A stretch of DNA of 64,000 bases from Sphingomonas daechungensis. Its GTDB lineage: Bacteria > Pseudomonadota > Alphaproteobacteria > Sphingomonadales > Sphingomonadaceae. The notes beneath the pieces were generated by a model. The model searched no databases. It saw nothing but the letters and a program-made list of their open reading frames with translations, and was not told the origin of the DNA. Position numbers and translations under genes: made by a program. The DNA is taken from contig NZ_CP060780.1 in assembly GCF_014489495.1 (NCBI RefSeq), positions 1,313,001 through 1,377,000 on the forward strand, written 5' to 3'. This document shows, piece after piece, positions 53,842 through 63,528 of the stretch; position 1 is the stretch's first letter, and every line of letters starts with the position of its first letter.

Positions 53842-54291
53842 TCAGTTGGAAACAGCGGTGGCGGATTCGACAGGGTGTGCGCCCGCTTCGGCCATCTGCG
53901 GGTCCATCCACATCGGCTCCCAGTGGTGGCCGTCCGGATCCTCGAAGCTGCGACCGTACATCATTCCGCCGATGTCCTGCTTGGGGCCAGGATCGGCCTT
54001 GCCGCCATTGGCAGAGGCCGCTTCAACCAGCTGGTCTACTTCGGCCGGGCTCTCACAGGACAGGCAGAGCAAGACCTGGCTGCTGCTGTGCGCGTCCGCA
54101 ATCCGCTTGCTGGTGAAGGTGGCATAGAACGGCTTGGTCAAGAGCATCAGGCTGATGGTGTCGGACAGGACCATCATCGCCGCGGCCTCGTTGGTGAACT
54201 TCGGCTCGTTCCGGGCACCGATGGCTTCGTAGAAACGCTTGGAGCGATCCAGGTTCTCCACCGGCAGGTTCACGAAGATCATTCGAGACAT
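53842..54291 (-). CDS. VOC (glyoxalase-fold) protein
   Basis: Intact, about 149 aa from ATG 54291, where homology starts (MSRMIFVNLPVENLDRSKRFYEAIG). It ends with SFEDPDGHHWEPMWMDP, the DPDGH metal-site motif of the lactoylglutathione lyase-like group. First gene of the minus-strand group; the promoter is shared with the HxlR gene. Confidence 0.9.
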   Translation of the reverse strand: MSRMIFVNLPVENLDRSKRFYEAIGARNEPKFTNEAAAMMVLSDTISLMLLTKPFYATFTSKRIADAHSSSQVLLCLSCESPAEVDQLVEAASANGGKADPGPKQDIGGMMYGRSFEDPDGHHWEPMWMDPQMAEAGAHPVESATAVSN

Positions 54292-54377
54292 TCCACTCTC
54301 CCTACTAGCTCGATTCGCTTGCCTTTTGGCCTTAGCCGTCATAAATTACAACTGACTCGTTAGAAAAAATAACTTAG
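54292..54377. promoter_or_regulatory. divergent promoter region of HxlR regulator and VOC/GST group
   Basis: A short AT-rich stretch, unusual in this GC-rich window, with an imperfect inverted repeat AAC-TGACTC-GTT at about 54348-54359. It is a likely operator for the HxlR protein, by position only. Confidence 0.4.
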
Positions 54378-55049
54378 ATGGCCAAGGTAGAGACAAAGAG
54401 ACGCTACGATGATGCCTGTGGGACTGCTCATGGGCTCGAGCTGATCGGCGAGCGTTGGGCGCTCCTGGTCCTGCGGGAGCTGATGCTCGGCGCGCGCCGC
54501 TTCTCAGACCTGAGGGCGGACTTGCCCGGGATCAGCGCAAATGTGCTGACCCAGCGCCTGTCCGAACTGGAGGAGCGCGGGCTCGTTCGTCGCCGCAAGC
54601 TGCCGCCGCCTGCGTCCGTTCAGGTCTACGAGGCAACGGAGTGGGGCTTGGAAGCCGAACCGATCGTCCAGTCGCTGGGTCGCTGGGCCGCGCGTTCGCC
54701 CGCTCACGACCCGACCCTTCCGATCAGCGCTACATCGATGATGCTGAGCCTCAAGACGATGATCGACCGCAAGAAGGCCAAGAATTTCGAGGCGCGTATT
54801 GGCTTCAGGATCGGCAATGAGAGCTTCGTCGGCCGTCTGCGCAAGGGCCGGTTCAAGGTTGCCCGAGCGGAGCCCGAAGACGTGGATTTCGGTTTCAAAT
54901 GTACCGGCGCACAGCTCGCGGCGGTCATCTACGGGGGTGCGCCACTCGAATCGGCGGGGTTCGAGGGCGACAGCAACCTCGCACGAAAGTTCGTGAGCTT
55001 CTACACGCTCCCCCAGAAAGCGGAGATCTCGGCTAATCCCTATTGTTGA
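54378..55049 (+). CDS. HxlR-family transcriptional regulator with C-terminal SCP2-like extension
   Basis: Intact, 223 aa. The N-terminal winged helix-turn-helix is a typical HxlR domain: [44 protein letters not shown] and [16 protein letters not shown] second half (residues about 125-223, [23 protein letters not shown]) resembles a small sterol-carrier-like domain seen in related regulators. HxlR proteins often sense aldehydes or redox-active electrophiles. It probably controls the divergent VOC/GST genes. Confidence 0.9.
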   Translation: MAKVETKRRYDDACGTAHGLELIGERWALLVLRELMLGARRFSDLRADLPGISANVLTQRLSELEERGLVRRRKLPPPASVQVYEATEWGLEAEPIVQSLGRWAARSPAHDPTLPISATSMMLSLKTMIDRKKAKNFEARIGFRIGNESFVGRLRKGRFKVARAEPEDVDFGFKCTGAQLAAVIYGGAPLESAGFEGDSNLARKFVSFYTLPQKAEISANPYC

Positions 55050-55081
55050 GACGCTCGACGCCTTGCCTTAAGGCAATCCCG

Positions 55082-56089
55082 ATGACCGAATTATCCAACG
55101 TGAACAGCGAGAGCCGCTCCGACACGGTTCTTTCGGCGCCCGACAAGATGGCCAAGATCCGCGACCTGTTCGGGATCGACAGCGACATGGAAGTCCCGGC
55201 GTTCAGTGAGGCGGACGAGCGCGTGCCGGATCTCGACCCGGCCTATGTGTTCGATCCGGACACGACGCTGGCGATTTGCGCCGGCTTCGCGAAGAACCGC
55301 CGCGTGATGGTCCAGGGCTATCACGGGACCGGCAAGTCGACCCATATCGAGCAGGTCGCGGCGCGCCTCAACTGGCCGCTGATCCGCATCAACCTCGACG
55401 CCCACATCAGCCGCATCGACCTCGTCGGCCGCGACGCCATCGTCCTCAAGGAAGGCCAACAGGTTACGGAGTTCCGCGAGGGCCTGCTCCCATGGGCGCT
55501 TCAGCACCCCGTCGCTCTGGTGTTCGACGAATATGACGCGGGCCGGCCGGACGTGATGTTCGTGATCCAGCGTGTGCTCGAGACGGAAGGCAAGCTGACC
55601 CTGCTCGACCAGAACCGGGTGATCCGCCCGAACCCCTTCTTCCGGCTGTTCGCGACGACGAACACGATCGGCCTCGGCGACACGACCGGCCTCTATCACG
55701 GCACCCAGGCGATCAATCAGGGCCAGATGGACCGCTGGAACATCGTTACGACGCTCAATTATCTGCCGGCGGCGGTCGAGGCGCAAATCGTCCTCGCCAA
55801 GTCGGGCGAATATGACGATCCCGACGGCAAGCAGACGGTCGAGAAGATGATCAAGGTCGCCGATCTGTCGCGGCAGGGCTTCATCAACGGCGACATATCG
55901 ACCGTCATGAGCCCGCGGACCGTCATCAGCTGGGCGCAGAATGCGCTGATCTTCGGCGATGTCGGCTTCGCTTTCCGGGTGACCTTCCTCAACAAGTGCG
56001 ACGAAGCCGAGCGACCGCTGATTGCCGAATATTTTCAGCGCGTCTTTGGCACGGACCTTCCCGAAAGCGTCGCCTCGAAGGCCAGCTGA
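55082..56089 (+). CDS. cobS: cobaltochelatase subunit CobS (AAA+ ATPase)
   Basis: CobS is the AAA+ motor of the aerobic CobNST complex that inserts cobalt into hydrogenobyrinate diamide during B12 synthesis. Intact, 335 aa. Walker A is GYHGTGKST, Walker B is [16 protein letters not shown], sensor 1 is [11 protein letters not shown]. No cobN is in the window. cobT follows. Confidence 0.95.
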   Translation: MTELSNVNSESRSDTVLSAPDKMAKIRDLFGIDSDMEVPAFSEADERVPDLDPAYVFDPDTTLAICAGFAKNRRVMVQGYHGTGKSTHIEQVAARLNWPLIRINLDAHISRIDLVGRDAIVLKEGQQVTEFREGLLPWALQHPVALVFDEYDAGRPDVMFVIQRVLETEGKLTLLDQNRVIRPNPFFRLFATTNTIGLGDTTGLYHGTQAINQGQMDRWNIVTTLNYLPAAVEAQIVLAKSGEYDDPDGKQTVEKMIKVADLSRQGFINGDISTVMSPRTVISWAQNALIFGDVGFAFRVTFLNKCDEAERPLIAEYFQRVFGTDLPESVASKAS

Positions 56090-56192
56090 AGGCCGATGCG
56101 TGAAATCGCTGTCCTACAGCGCCAGGCTCATGACAAAGGACAGGGAATGGCCCTGATTGGTGTGCGACGGCTGAGCCGGACTATCCCGTCAG

Positions 56193-56214
56193 TGCGAACA
56201 TTGGGAACATTCGG
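56193..56214. repeat. 22-bp GAACATT element, copy 2
   Basis: Identical to 17793-17814. It lies in the 144-bp gap between cobS and cobT, 20 bp before the likely cobT start. Confidence 0.6.
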
Positions 56215-56233
56215 CTCCTCCGGTGTGCCCGTT

Positions 56234-58044
56234 TTGGCTGAGCCGATCGACCTCTTCCGACGTGCTCTGGCCGGGGCCGCGCGAGCGATTGCCCGCGACC
56301 CGGAAGTTGAGGTGGTCTTTGCGACGGAGACCGCACCGCCGTCCGGGAAGACGGCGCGCGTGCCTTCGCCCGGTGCCAGCCTGCAGCGAAAGCTGGTTGC
56401 CGAGGCGCGCGGTGCCTCCGATTCGCTGGCGCTTCGCCTCCGCTATCATGACGACTCGCTTCACGCCGCGGCGGCGCCTGTCGATCTGGAGGCGCGGGCC
56501 GTCTTCGATGCGCTGGAAACTGCCCGCTTCGAGGCGCTCGGCGCGCGCACCATGTCCGGTGTTCGCGCCAATCTCTCCGAGCTGACCGAGGCGCGCATTC
56601 GGGCGACGCAATCCTTCGCGCCAGGAGCGAAGACGAGGTTCCCCTTGCCACGGCGATCGGTCTGCTGGCCCGGGAGCGGCTCACTGGCGACGCCCCGCCG
56701 CAGTCGGCCAAAGCAGGCCTCGACCTGGTTGCACCCTGGATCGAAGAAAAGGCCGGTGTCGATCTCGACGCCCTCGCCATGACCATCGACGATCAGGCTG
56801 CCTTCGCGAAGATCGCTCGAAGATTGCTGGAGGACCTCGATCTGGCGGCCGGCGCTGACGAGGCGCAGGAACCGCCAGAAGCCGGCGGCGATGAGGACGA
56901 GGGCGACGACGGCACTGGCGAGGACGGCGACGACGAGACTGAAAGCGGCGCCACATCCGATCAGACGGAAATGCGCGCCGAGCAAGTGGAAGAAGAGGGT
57001 GACGGCGACACCGCTCCGCAAGACATGGAGCTTGGCGAGGACGAGCTCTCCGACGGCGACGATACAGCCGAGGACGCCTTCTCGATCCCGGACCGGCGCA
57101 ACTGGGATCTCTCTCCGCAGACCGACTACAAGGCGTTCACGACCCGCTTCGATGAGGTGGTCGAGGCCGAGGAGCTTTGCGATGAAGAGGAGCTGACGCG
57201 CCTCCGCGCTTATCTCGACCAGCAGATGGGCGGACTTCACAATGTGGTGACGCGGCTGGCCAACCGCCTCCAGCGCCGGCTGATGGCGCAGCAGGCGCGA
57301 AGCTGGGATTTCGATCAGGAAGAAGGGTTGCTGGACGCTGCCCGGCTGGCGCGAGTGATCGTCAATCCGATGCACTCGCTCAGCTACAAGATCGAGCGGG
57401 ACACGGAATTCCGCGACACGGTCGTCAGCCTGCTGATCGATAACAGCGGGTCGATGCGCGGCCGGCCGATCGCGATTGCCGCAATCTGTGCCGATATTTT
57501 GGCGAGGACCCTTGAGCGGGTCGGCGTCGCGAGCGAGATTCTGGGCTTCACAACACGCGCCTGGAAGGGCGGCCAGAGTCGCGAGCTATGGCTTAGCGAT
57601 GGCCGTCCGGCGACGCCCGGTCGCCTGAACGACCTTCGGCATATCGTCTACAAGCGCGCGGACGAGCCCTATCGCCATGCCAAGCGCCATCTCGGCCTGA
57701 TGATGCGAGAGGGGCTCCTCAAGGAGAATATCGACGGCGAGGCGCTGCTGTGGGCGCATAATCGATTGATTGCGCGGCCCGAAGAGCGCCGGATCCTGAT
57801 GGTGATTTCAGACGGCGCGCCGGTCGACGATTCGACCGCTTCGGCCAATGGCGGTGCCTATCTCGAGAGGCATCTGCGGCAGGTGATCGAATGGATCGAG
57901 CGCCGCTCCACGGTAGAACTGGTCGCCATCGGTATCGGCCACGACGTGACCCGCTACTACAGCAGGGCGGTCACCATCATGGATGCGGAGCAGTTGGGCG
58001 GGGCGATGATCGAGCAGCTCGCGAATCTGTTCGAAACAGCCTGA
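56234..58044 (+). CDS. cobT: cobaltochelatase subunit CobT (frame-interrupted)
   Basis: CobT pairs with CobS in the cobalt chelatase. About 603 aa. The N-terminal region is [20 protein letters not shown], then a long acidic stretch (56860-57090, mainly Asp/Glu/Gly) typical of CobT, then a von Willebrand factor A domain with the MIDAS motif DNSGSMRG and [11 protein letters not shown]. One -1 slip lies near 56627. Homology places the start at TTG 56234 (Met-Ala-Glu); GTG 56225 is an alternative. A strong Shine-Dalgarno is absent. Confidence 0.93.
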
Positions 58045-58057
58045 GGCTGAAAGAATT

Positions 58058-58087
58058 AGGGCCCGACGCGGTAAGGCGTCGGGCCCC
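58058..58087. terminator. strong hairpin after cobT
   Basis: GGGCCCGACGC, loop GGTAAG, GCGTCGGGCCC: an 11-bp perfect stem directly after cobT. The expected T run is missing on the plus strand (CCCTCG follows), so termination may be weak. Confidence 0.55.
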
Positions 58088-58224
58088 CTCGTAACGCGAC
58101 GCGAGGGACAGTTGGTGACGAGGAAAAAGGGGGAAACCTCGGCACTTGTTGGGCTTATGTCCGATTCGCGCTTCACCGAAGCTGAATGACCCTGGCAACG
58201 TCTGTTCAGGAAACAGCATGACTA

Positions 58225-58241
58225 TTGCGAACGCTTCGCAA
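58225..58241. promoter_or_regulatory. Fur-like inverted repeat before PepSY gene
   Basis: TTGCGAA-CGC-TTCGCAA is a perfect 7-bp inverted repeat ending 17 bp before the ATG. Its form resembles iron-regulator boxes of proteobacteria. The assignment to Fur is inference from form and from the iron-related neighbour. Confidence 0.45.
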
Positions 58242-58258
58242 CAAGCTAATGGCGGTTC

Positions 58259-59369
58259 ATGAGCCCGAAAATGATTCGCCTTCGCCGTGCGTGGTTCCAG
58301 TTGCACAAGTGGATCGGCCTGATCCTTGCGATCCTGATCATTCCGTTGTCGCTCAGCGGATCGGCGCTGGTCTGGCGCGGTTGGCTGGACGCGCAGGTCA
58401 ACCCGCACCGTTATCCCGTCGTGAGTTCGCCTTTGGCCACGCCCGGCACCTACGCTGAAGCCGCCAACTCGCTTCTCAAGCCAGGTGATCGCATCGTGTC
58501 GATGGCATTTCCGGACAAGGCCGGAAGCGTCCAGGTCACGATCACCAAGGCGCCGCTTGGCGATTCCAGGCCGCAGCGGGCGTGGATCTGGCTCGACCCG
58601 ACGAGTGCCGAACCGCTCGACCGCGCCAATATGAACGAGGGGTCGTCCGCGTCCTCCACACCTTGCACGGGAACCTGATGTACCCGGCGTCGGCCGAAAG
58701 GTCGTAGGCTGGATCGGCGTCGCGATGTTCATCTCGTCGCTCACCGGCATTTGGCTGTGGTGGCCGCTGAAAGGCAGCGTCACGCGGGGCCTGCGCTGGA
58801 ACCGCCGGCCTGACTTCAACTCCAACCTTCATCATCTGGGCGGGTTCTGGATTGCGATACCGCTCGCGATCATGTCGGGGACGGGCGCCTGGATCTCATT
58901 CCCCGGCGCATTCAGCGTGCTCTCAGGCTCACCCGTCGGGCACGTCGGTCCCGGGTCCCAAGGCCAGCCGCTGACGCTCCCGCGCCAGAGCGTGGATCAG
59001 GCGGCGACCTCTGCCCAGAAGCTGGTGTCGGGCCGGCTTACGAACGTCGCCTGGCCGACCGACAAGTCGCCGGAGTGGACGGTAAAAGTCACCGCCAACG
59101 GGAAAGCATCTGAAATCAAGGTTCGCGACCTTGACGCAACGGCCACGTTGGCGCCGGAAAGGCCGCAGACGGTCGCGCGAACGATGGAACGGATCCACGA
59201 TGGCAGCGACATGCCGCTCTGGTGGCAGATTGTGATGTTCATCTCGGGAATCCTGCCGGCCATCCTGGCGGTGACGGGAATCCTGATGTGGCTGCGCATG
59301 CGCCGGCGGCGCGAACGGCACCGTCGCGGCGCGGCGGCGATGGCGGAATCGGAAGCTTTGGAGAGCTAG
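58259..59369 (+). CDS. PepSY-associated transmembrane protein (frame-interrupted)
   Basis: About 370 aa with four transmembrane segments: WIGLILAILIIPLSLSGSAL at the N-terminus, IGVAMFISSLTGIWLWWPL, FWIAIPLAIMSGTGAWISF and IVMFISGILPAILAVTGILMW. FQLHKWIGL and the restored VLHTLHGNL are the conserved His motifs of this family, which includes probable siderophore-iron reductases acting with TonB receptors. The frame slips -1 near 58640 and 58687. No TonB receptor is adjacent. Confidence 0.87.
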
Positions 59370-59391
59370 CGGCCCGTTCGGGACCGCTGAC

Positions 59392-59413
59392 GGGTCAGGC
59401 CGCGGCCTGACCC
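59392..59413. terminator. 22-bp perfect palindrome at the rpmB 3' end
   Basis: GGGTCAGGCC-GC-GGCCTGACCC spans the rpmB stop codon and lies 23 bp after the convergent PepSY stop. It can fold into a 10-bp stem and probably separates the two convergent transcripts, although flanking T runs are short. Confidence 0.5.
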
Positions 59414-59685
59414 TTCTTGACGATCTCGCGCTTCAGCTTGCGGACCTTCGGCGACAGCTTGTCATCGCTGGTCTTCAGCAGCCAATTGTCGAGGCCGCCG
59501 ACATGCTCGACCGAACGCAGGCCGTGCGTCGAAACGCGCAGCTTCACGCTCTGCCCAAGGGCGTCGGAGATCAAAGTCACGTTCTGCAGGTTCGGCAGAA
59601 ACGTGCGCTTGGTCTTGTTGTTGGCGTGGGAAACATTGTGTCCCACCTGCCGGCCCTTGCCGGTCAGCTCGCAAACGCGCGACAT
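59395..59685 (-). CDS. rpmB: 50S ribosomal protein L28
   Basis: Intact, 96 aa, the alphaproteobacterial length. It starts [24 protein letters not shown] and has [15 protein letters not shown] and [18 protein letters not shown]. Its stop codon lies in a 22-bp palindrome. Confidence 0.97.
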   Translation of the reverse strand: MSRVCELTGKGRQVGHNVSHANNKTKRTFLPNLQNVTLISDALGQSVKLRVSTHGLRSVEHVGGLDNWLLKTSDDKLSPKVRKLKREIVKKGQAAA

Positions 59686-59842
59686 GTTGTTCGTTCCTGA
59701 TTCGTTGAAGCGGGCCGCTCGCGAGAGGGCCGGAAAGCCGCAGCCCGATACCCATAAGGGTCTTGCGCGTCAACACTTGCGAGGAAACCTTGGCAGCCGC
59801 AATGACGTTATGTCGCTTGGACTACGTTAGATCGGAACAGGG

Positions 59843-60130
59843 ATGCGCGCAGTTCTTTTACTTTTGATCCTCGCCGTGGTGGCGTTGATCGTACTCGTCG
59901 CCACCGGGCTCATCGACATCAATCAGACGCGACCGGCAGAAGTGCCGCAGGTGTCCGTGAACTCGAACGGCATTACGGCGACGGGCGGTCAGACCCCGGC
60001 TTTCGACGTCGAAACGGGAACCGTCAGCGTCGGCGCCAACCAGGCGAACGTCACGGTCCCGGTGCCTTCGCTCAAGGTCAATCCGGCCGACGGCAACCAG
60101 GCACAGCCGGCCACCAACACCGCTCAGTAA
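59843..60130 (+). CDS. small membrane-anchored protein of unknown function
   Basis: 95 aa. One N-terminal transmembrane helix (AVLLLLILAVVALIVLVATGLI) is followed by a polar periplasmic tail rich in Asn, Gln, Thr, Val and Pro, ending QPATNTAQ. Low complexity, no recognised domain. Intact. Confidence 0.7.
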   Translation: MRAVLLLLILAVVALIVLVATGLIDINQTRPAEVPQVSVNSNGITATGGQTPAFDVETGTVSVGANQANVTVPVPSLKVNPADGNQAQPATNTAQ

Positions 60131-60165
60131 TCGACAGGAGGAGCGGCCTGCACTAGCCGGCTGGT

Positions 60166-60618
60166 GTGAGCTTTCCGCTTCCATCGCCGATGCGTCGCGC
60201 GCTCGACCTTGCTAGAGAGGCCGCGGCCGATGGCGAGGTACCGGTGGGCGCCGTCGTGACCAAGGGCGAACAGATCATTGCCGAGGCCCGCAATGCGATG
60301 CGCGGAAGCCTCGATCCGACGGCGCACGCTGAAGTTGTCGCGATCCGGCATGCGGCCGTGACCCTGGGCCAGTCCCGGCTCGACGGCTGCACCCTCTGGG
60401 TGACGCTCGAACCCTGCGCCATGTGTGCGGGAGCGATCGCACTGGCGCGGCTGGATGGGCTCCGATTTGGAGCTGAAGATCCGAAAGGCGGCGGGGTCGT
60501 CCATGGCGCGCGCGTGTTCAACCAGCCAACCTGCCACCATCGCCCGGACGTTCTCGGTGGGATTGGTGAGGCGGAATCCGCGGAGCTTCTCCGCGATTTC
60601 TTCGGTGACAGGCGCTGA
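60166..60618 (+). CDS. tadA: tRNA-specific adenosine(34) deaminase
   Basis: TadA converts A34 to inosine in tRNA-Arg(ACG). Intact, 150 aa, GTG start. The zinc site is complete: HAEVVAIRHA (His ligand and proton-shuttle Glu) and LEPCAMCAGAI (Cys pair). DPKGGGV and VLGGI match the C-terminal pattern of the family. Confidence 0.95.
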   Translation: MSFPLPSPMRRALDLAREAAADGEVPVGAVVTKGEQIIAEARNAMRGSLDPTAHAEVVAIRHAAVTLGQSRLDGCTLWVTLEPCAMCAGAIALARLDGLRFGAEDPKGGGVVHGARVFNQPTCHHRPDVLGGIGEAESAELLRDFFGDRR

Positions 60619-60673
60619 AATTGACCAACGCTTGTGAACAAATGCGCGCGCGGGCATTTAACAGCCTCACGCA

Positions 60674-62020
60674 ATGAGCGATCCTTCCCCCATTCCCTGG
60701 TTCGACGTCGTCATCATCCTGGCCTTGGTGATGCTCAACGGCGTCCTGTCGATGAGCGAGCTGGCGATCGTGTCCTCCCGCGAAGCGCGGCTGAAGGCGA
60801 TGGCCAAGACAGGCAGCGCCGGGGCGAAGTGCGCATTGCAGCTTGCCGCCAATCCCGGCCGGTTTCTCTCGACCGTCCAGATCGGCATCACCCTCGTCGG
60901 AATCCTTGCCGGTGCATATTCAGGCGCCACGCTCGGTGAGCCTGTCGGGGAGAGAATCACGCTGCTGGGCCTGGAGCCGGATACGGCGCAGACGGTCGGG
61001 TTCGCTATCGTAATTATTCTCACGACCTTCGCCTCGGTTGTGGTCGGCGAGTTGGTGCCGAAGCAACTTGCCCTGCGATCGCCGGAGCCCATTGCCGCAG
61101 CCATGGCGCGTCCGATGCGCTGGCTGTCAGCCTTGACGGGCCCGATTGTCTGGCTCCTAGACCGGACTAGTGGCCTTATCTTCAAGCTGTTGGGTCTCAA
61201 CCGCGAATCCGAGAATACGGTGACCGCGGAAGAGCTTCATCTGGTGGTGGCCGAAGCACAGACTGCCGGAGTCCTCGAAGAAAGCGAGCGGGCGATCATT
61301 TCGGGCATCGTCCGTCTTGCCGACCGGCCCGTACGCGAGGTCATGACACCGCGGACCGATGTCGACTGGGTCGATGTGAGCGCGACCAAGGAAGAGTTCC
61401 GCAACGCGCTCAAGGAGACGCCGCACAGCCGGATCCCGGTGGCGGACGGTTCGGTCGATGACATCATCGGCGTGATCCAGGCACGCGACCTCCTCGACGC
61501 TGTGCTCGACGGCCGCGAAATCGATCTGCGCGAAATGACCCGCACGGCGCCAGTCATTCCCGATCTGATGGACGCGATGGACGCCCTTGTAGTGCTCCGT
61601 TCGGCCGAGGTTCCGCTGGCGCTCGTTCACGACGAATATGGTCACTTCGACGGTATCGTGACGCCCGGAAGCATCCTTGCGGCCCTGGCCGGCACGTTCG
61701 CCCACGACGTCGAGGAAGGTGATGAGCCCGACTTGTTCGAGCGTGACGACGGCAGTTGGCTGGTGTCCGGGGCGGCAAGCGCCGACCTGCTGGAAGACCG
61801 GTTAGGCGTGAACATGCCCAACGACCGCGATTATTCGACAGTTGCCGGCTTCGCGCTTTCGGTCCTGAAGCGGCTTCCGCAGACCGGCGAGACCTTCACG
61901 CACGATGGCTGGCGATTCGAAGTCGTCGACATGGACGGGCGCAAGATCGACAAGCTGATCGCGTCGCGACCGAAGCGCAGGTCTCGGGACAGCGAACCGG
62001 CAAAAGCCGAGGAAAATTGA
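60674..62020 (+). CDS. CNNM/CorC-type membrane protein with CBS domains (hemolysin family)
   Basis: Intact, 448 aa. The N-terminal CNNM domain has four hydrophobic segments (VVIILALVMLNGVLSMSELA, TVQIGITLVGILAGAYSG). Two CBS domains follow (VREVMTPRTDVDWVD, TAPVIPDLMDAMDALVVLR) and a CorC/HlyC transporter-associated domain (DYSTVAGFALSVLKRLPQTGE). Relatives are implicated in magnesium or cobalt efflux; the older name hemolysin is misleading. Confidence 0.93.
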   Translation: MSDPSPIPWFDVVIILALVMLNGVLSMSELAIVSSREARLKAMAKTGSAGAKCALQLAANPGRFLSTVQIGITLVGILAGAYSGATLGEPVGERITLLGLEPDTAQTVGFAIVIILTTFASVVVGELVPKQLALRSPEPIAAAMARPMRWLSALTGPIVWLLDRTSGLIFKLLGLNRESENTVTAEELHLVVAEAQTAGVLEESERAIISGIVRLADRPVREVMTPRTDVDWVDVSATKEEFRNALKETPHSRIPVADGSVDDIIGVIQARDLLDAVLDGREIDLREMTRTAPVIPDLMDAMDALVVLRSAEVPLALVHDEYGHFDGIVTPGSILAALAGTFAHDVEEGDEPDLFERDDGSWLVSGAASADLLEDRLGVNMPNDRDYSTVAGFALSVLKRLPQTGETFTHDGWRFEVVDMDGRKIDKLIASRPKRRSRDSEPAKAEEN

Positions 62021-62036
62021 AATCCACAGGGGGACG

Positions 62037-63035
62037 ATGCTTAGGACGCTGATCGCCGCGGTCGCAGCTTCATTGCTGGCTTTGGTTTCGCAAGCGCACG
62101 CGCAGTCTGCGCCCGCACCGGAGTTGAAGCGAGGCGTCAACGTCCTTGGCTACGACCCGATCTGGACCGATCCGGCGCAGGGCCGCTTCCAGGAGCGGCA
62201 CTTCACGGAGATTCGCAAAGGCGGGTTTGACTTCATCCGCGTGAACCTCGCGGCGTTCCGGCACATGGATTCGAGCAACACGCTCAGCCCGCGCTTCCTC
62301 GATCGGCTCGACTGGATCGTCAACAAGGCCGGCGCAGCGGGATTGTCGGTCATCCTCGACGAGCATGATTTCAATGCCTGCTCCGAAGATGTCGATACCT
62401 GCCGGACGAGGCTTTCCGCGTTCTGGAGCCAGATCGCGCCGCGATACCGGAATGCGCCGCCGTCCGTGATATTTGAACTATTGAACGAACCGCATGCGAA
62501 GCTCGACGCCGACACGTGGAACGCCTTGTATCCGGAAATCCTCGCGGTGGTGCGCAAGTCCAACCCGACCCGAACGGTGATCATCGGCCCGACGCAGTGG
62601 AACAGCCGCGAGAAGCTCGACACTCTCAAGCTTCCGGCGAACGATCCGAACATCATCGTCACGTTCCACTATTACGATCCCTTCCGCTTCACCCACCAGG
62701 GTGCGGGCTGGGTGCCCGAAATGAAGGATGTTCGCGGAGTGACCTGGGGCTCGGATGCCGATCGGGCCACGATTGCCGCCGACTTCGGCAAGGTCGCCGC
62801 CTGGGCGAAGGCGAACAACCGGCAAATCCTGCTCGGTGAGTTCGGCGCATATGATCGGAGCGGCACTCCGATCGAGCTGCGCGCGGCTTACACGGACGCC
62901 GTTGCCCGTGAGGCAGAGCGGCACGGTTTCAGCTGGGCCTACTGGCAGTTCGACAGCGACTTCATCGCCTGGGACATGAAGCGGGACGGATGGGTCGAGC
63001 CCATTCACAAGGCCCTGATCCCGACCGCGCCGTAG
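62037..63035 (+). CDS. secreted glycoside hydrolase family 5 (cellulase-like)
   Basis: Intact, 332 aa. The signal peptide is MLRTLIAAVAASLLALVSQAHAQ. A TIM barrel follows: RGVNVLGYDPIW, IRVNL, LLNEPH (Glu acid/base), VTFHYYDPF and ILLGEFGAYDRSG (Glu nucleophile), WAYWQFDSDF. It should cleave beta-1,4-glucans or a related polysaccharide, cutting mannan or xyloglucan being alternatives. It stands alone, without other polysaccharide genes. Confidence 0.92.
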   Translation: MLRTLIAAVAASLLALVSQAHAQSAPAPELKRGVNVLGYDPIWTDPAQGRFQERHFTEIRKGGFDFIRVNLAAFRHMDSSNTLSPRFLDRLDWIVNKAGAAGLSVILDEHDFNACSEDVDTCRTRLSAFWSQIAPRYRNAPPSVIFELLNEPHAKLDADTWNALYPEILAVVRKSNPTRTVIIGPTQWNSREKLDTLKLPANDPNIIVTFHYYDPFRFTHQGAGWVPEMKDVRGVTWGSDADRATIAADFGKVAAWAKANNRQILLGEFGAYDRSGTPIELRAAYTDAVAREAERHGFSWAYWQFDSDFIAWDMKRDGWVEPIHKALIPTAP

Positions 63036-63039
63036 CGCG

Positions 63040-63528
63040 TCAGAGGCGGCCGAAGCTGGCTTCGAACCCCGCGGTGTCGCCGCGGGCGAGAAGATCCGCC
63101 TGCTCGACGACGCGGTCTCGCTCCAGCCTGCCGGCGAACGCTCCGAGTTGCGCGTCGATCTTGCCGATGTCGGCCGGCGTCAGCCGCGCGAGTTGATCGA
63201 AGCTGTGGTAGCCGAGCCCGTTCAGCGTCTGCGCAAGCTTTGGGCCAACGCCTTTGAGCCTGGTCAGATCGTCCCGCTGATCACCCTCTGCCAATGCGCG
63301 GTGGACTGGTGCTCCAATAATCTCGCCGACGACGTCGCTGGCCGCTGCGGCTGCTTCTCCGTCCAGCCCTCTGCCTTCAGCCTCAGCCTTCGGGTTGGCC
63401 ATGTGCGGGCGAATCGGCGTGGTGTCGGTCAGCTGCACGCGCTGCCTCGGGCGCAGCAGGAGGAAGGCGATCAGCGCGACAACGACGACCGCGACGATGA
63501 TCAGGACGAGATTATTCTGAAGATCCAT
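63040..63528 (-). CDS. membrane-anchored helix-hairpin-helix protein
   Basis: 162 aa from ATG 63528. One N-terminal transmembrane helix (NLVLIIVAVVVVALIAFLLL) and a Pro/Ala-rich linker lead to a C-terminal helix-hairpin-helix region (DDLTRLKGVGPKLAQTLNGLGYHSFDQLARLTPADI), the kind seen in proteins loosely named flap endonuclease-like. The DNA-binding capacity of a membrane-tethered form is unproven. The start overlaps the preceding stop by 1 bp (TGATG). Confidence 0.8.
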   Translation of the reverse strand: MDLQNNLVLIIVAVVVVALIAFLLLRPRQRVQLTDTTPIRPHMANPKAEAEGRGLDGEAAAAASDVVGEIIGAPVHRALAEGDQRDDLTRLKGVGPKLAQTLNGLGYHSFDQLARLTPADIGKIDAQLGAFAGRLERDRVVEQADLLARGDTAGFEASFGRL

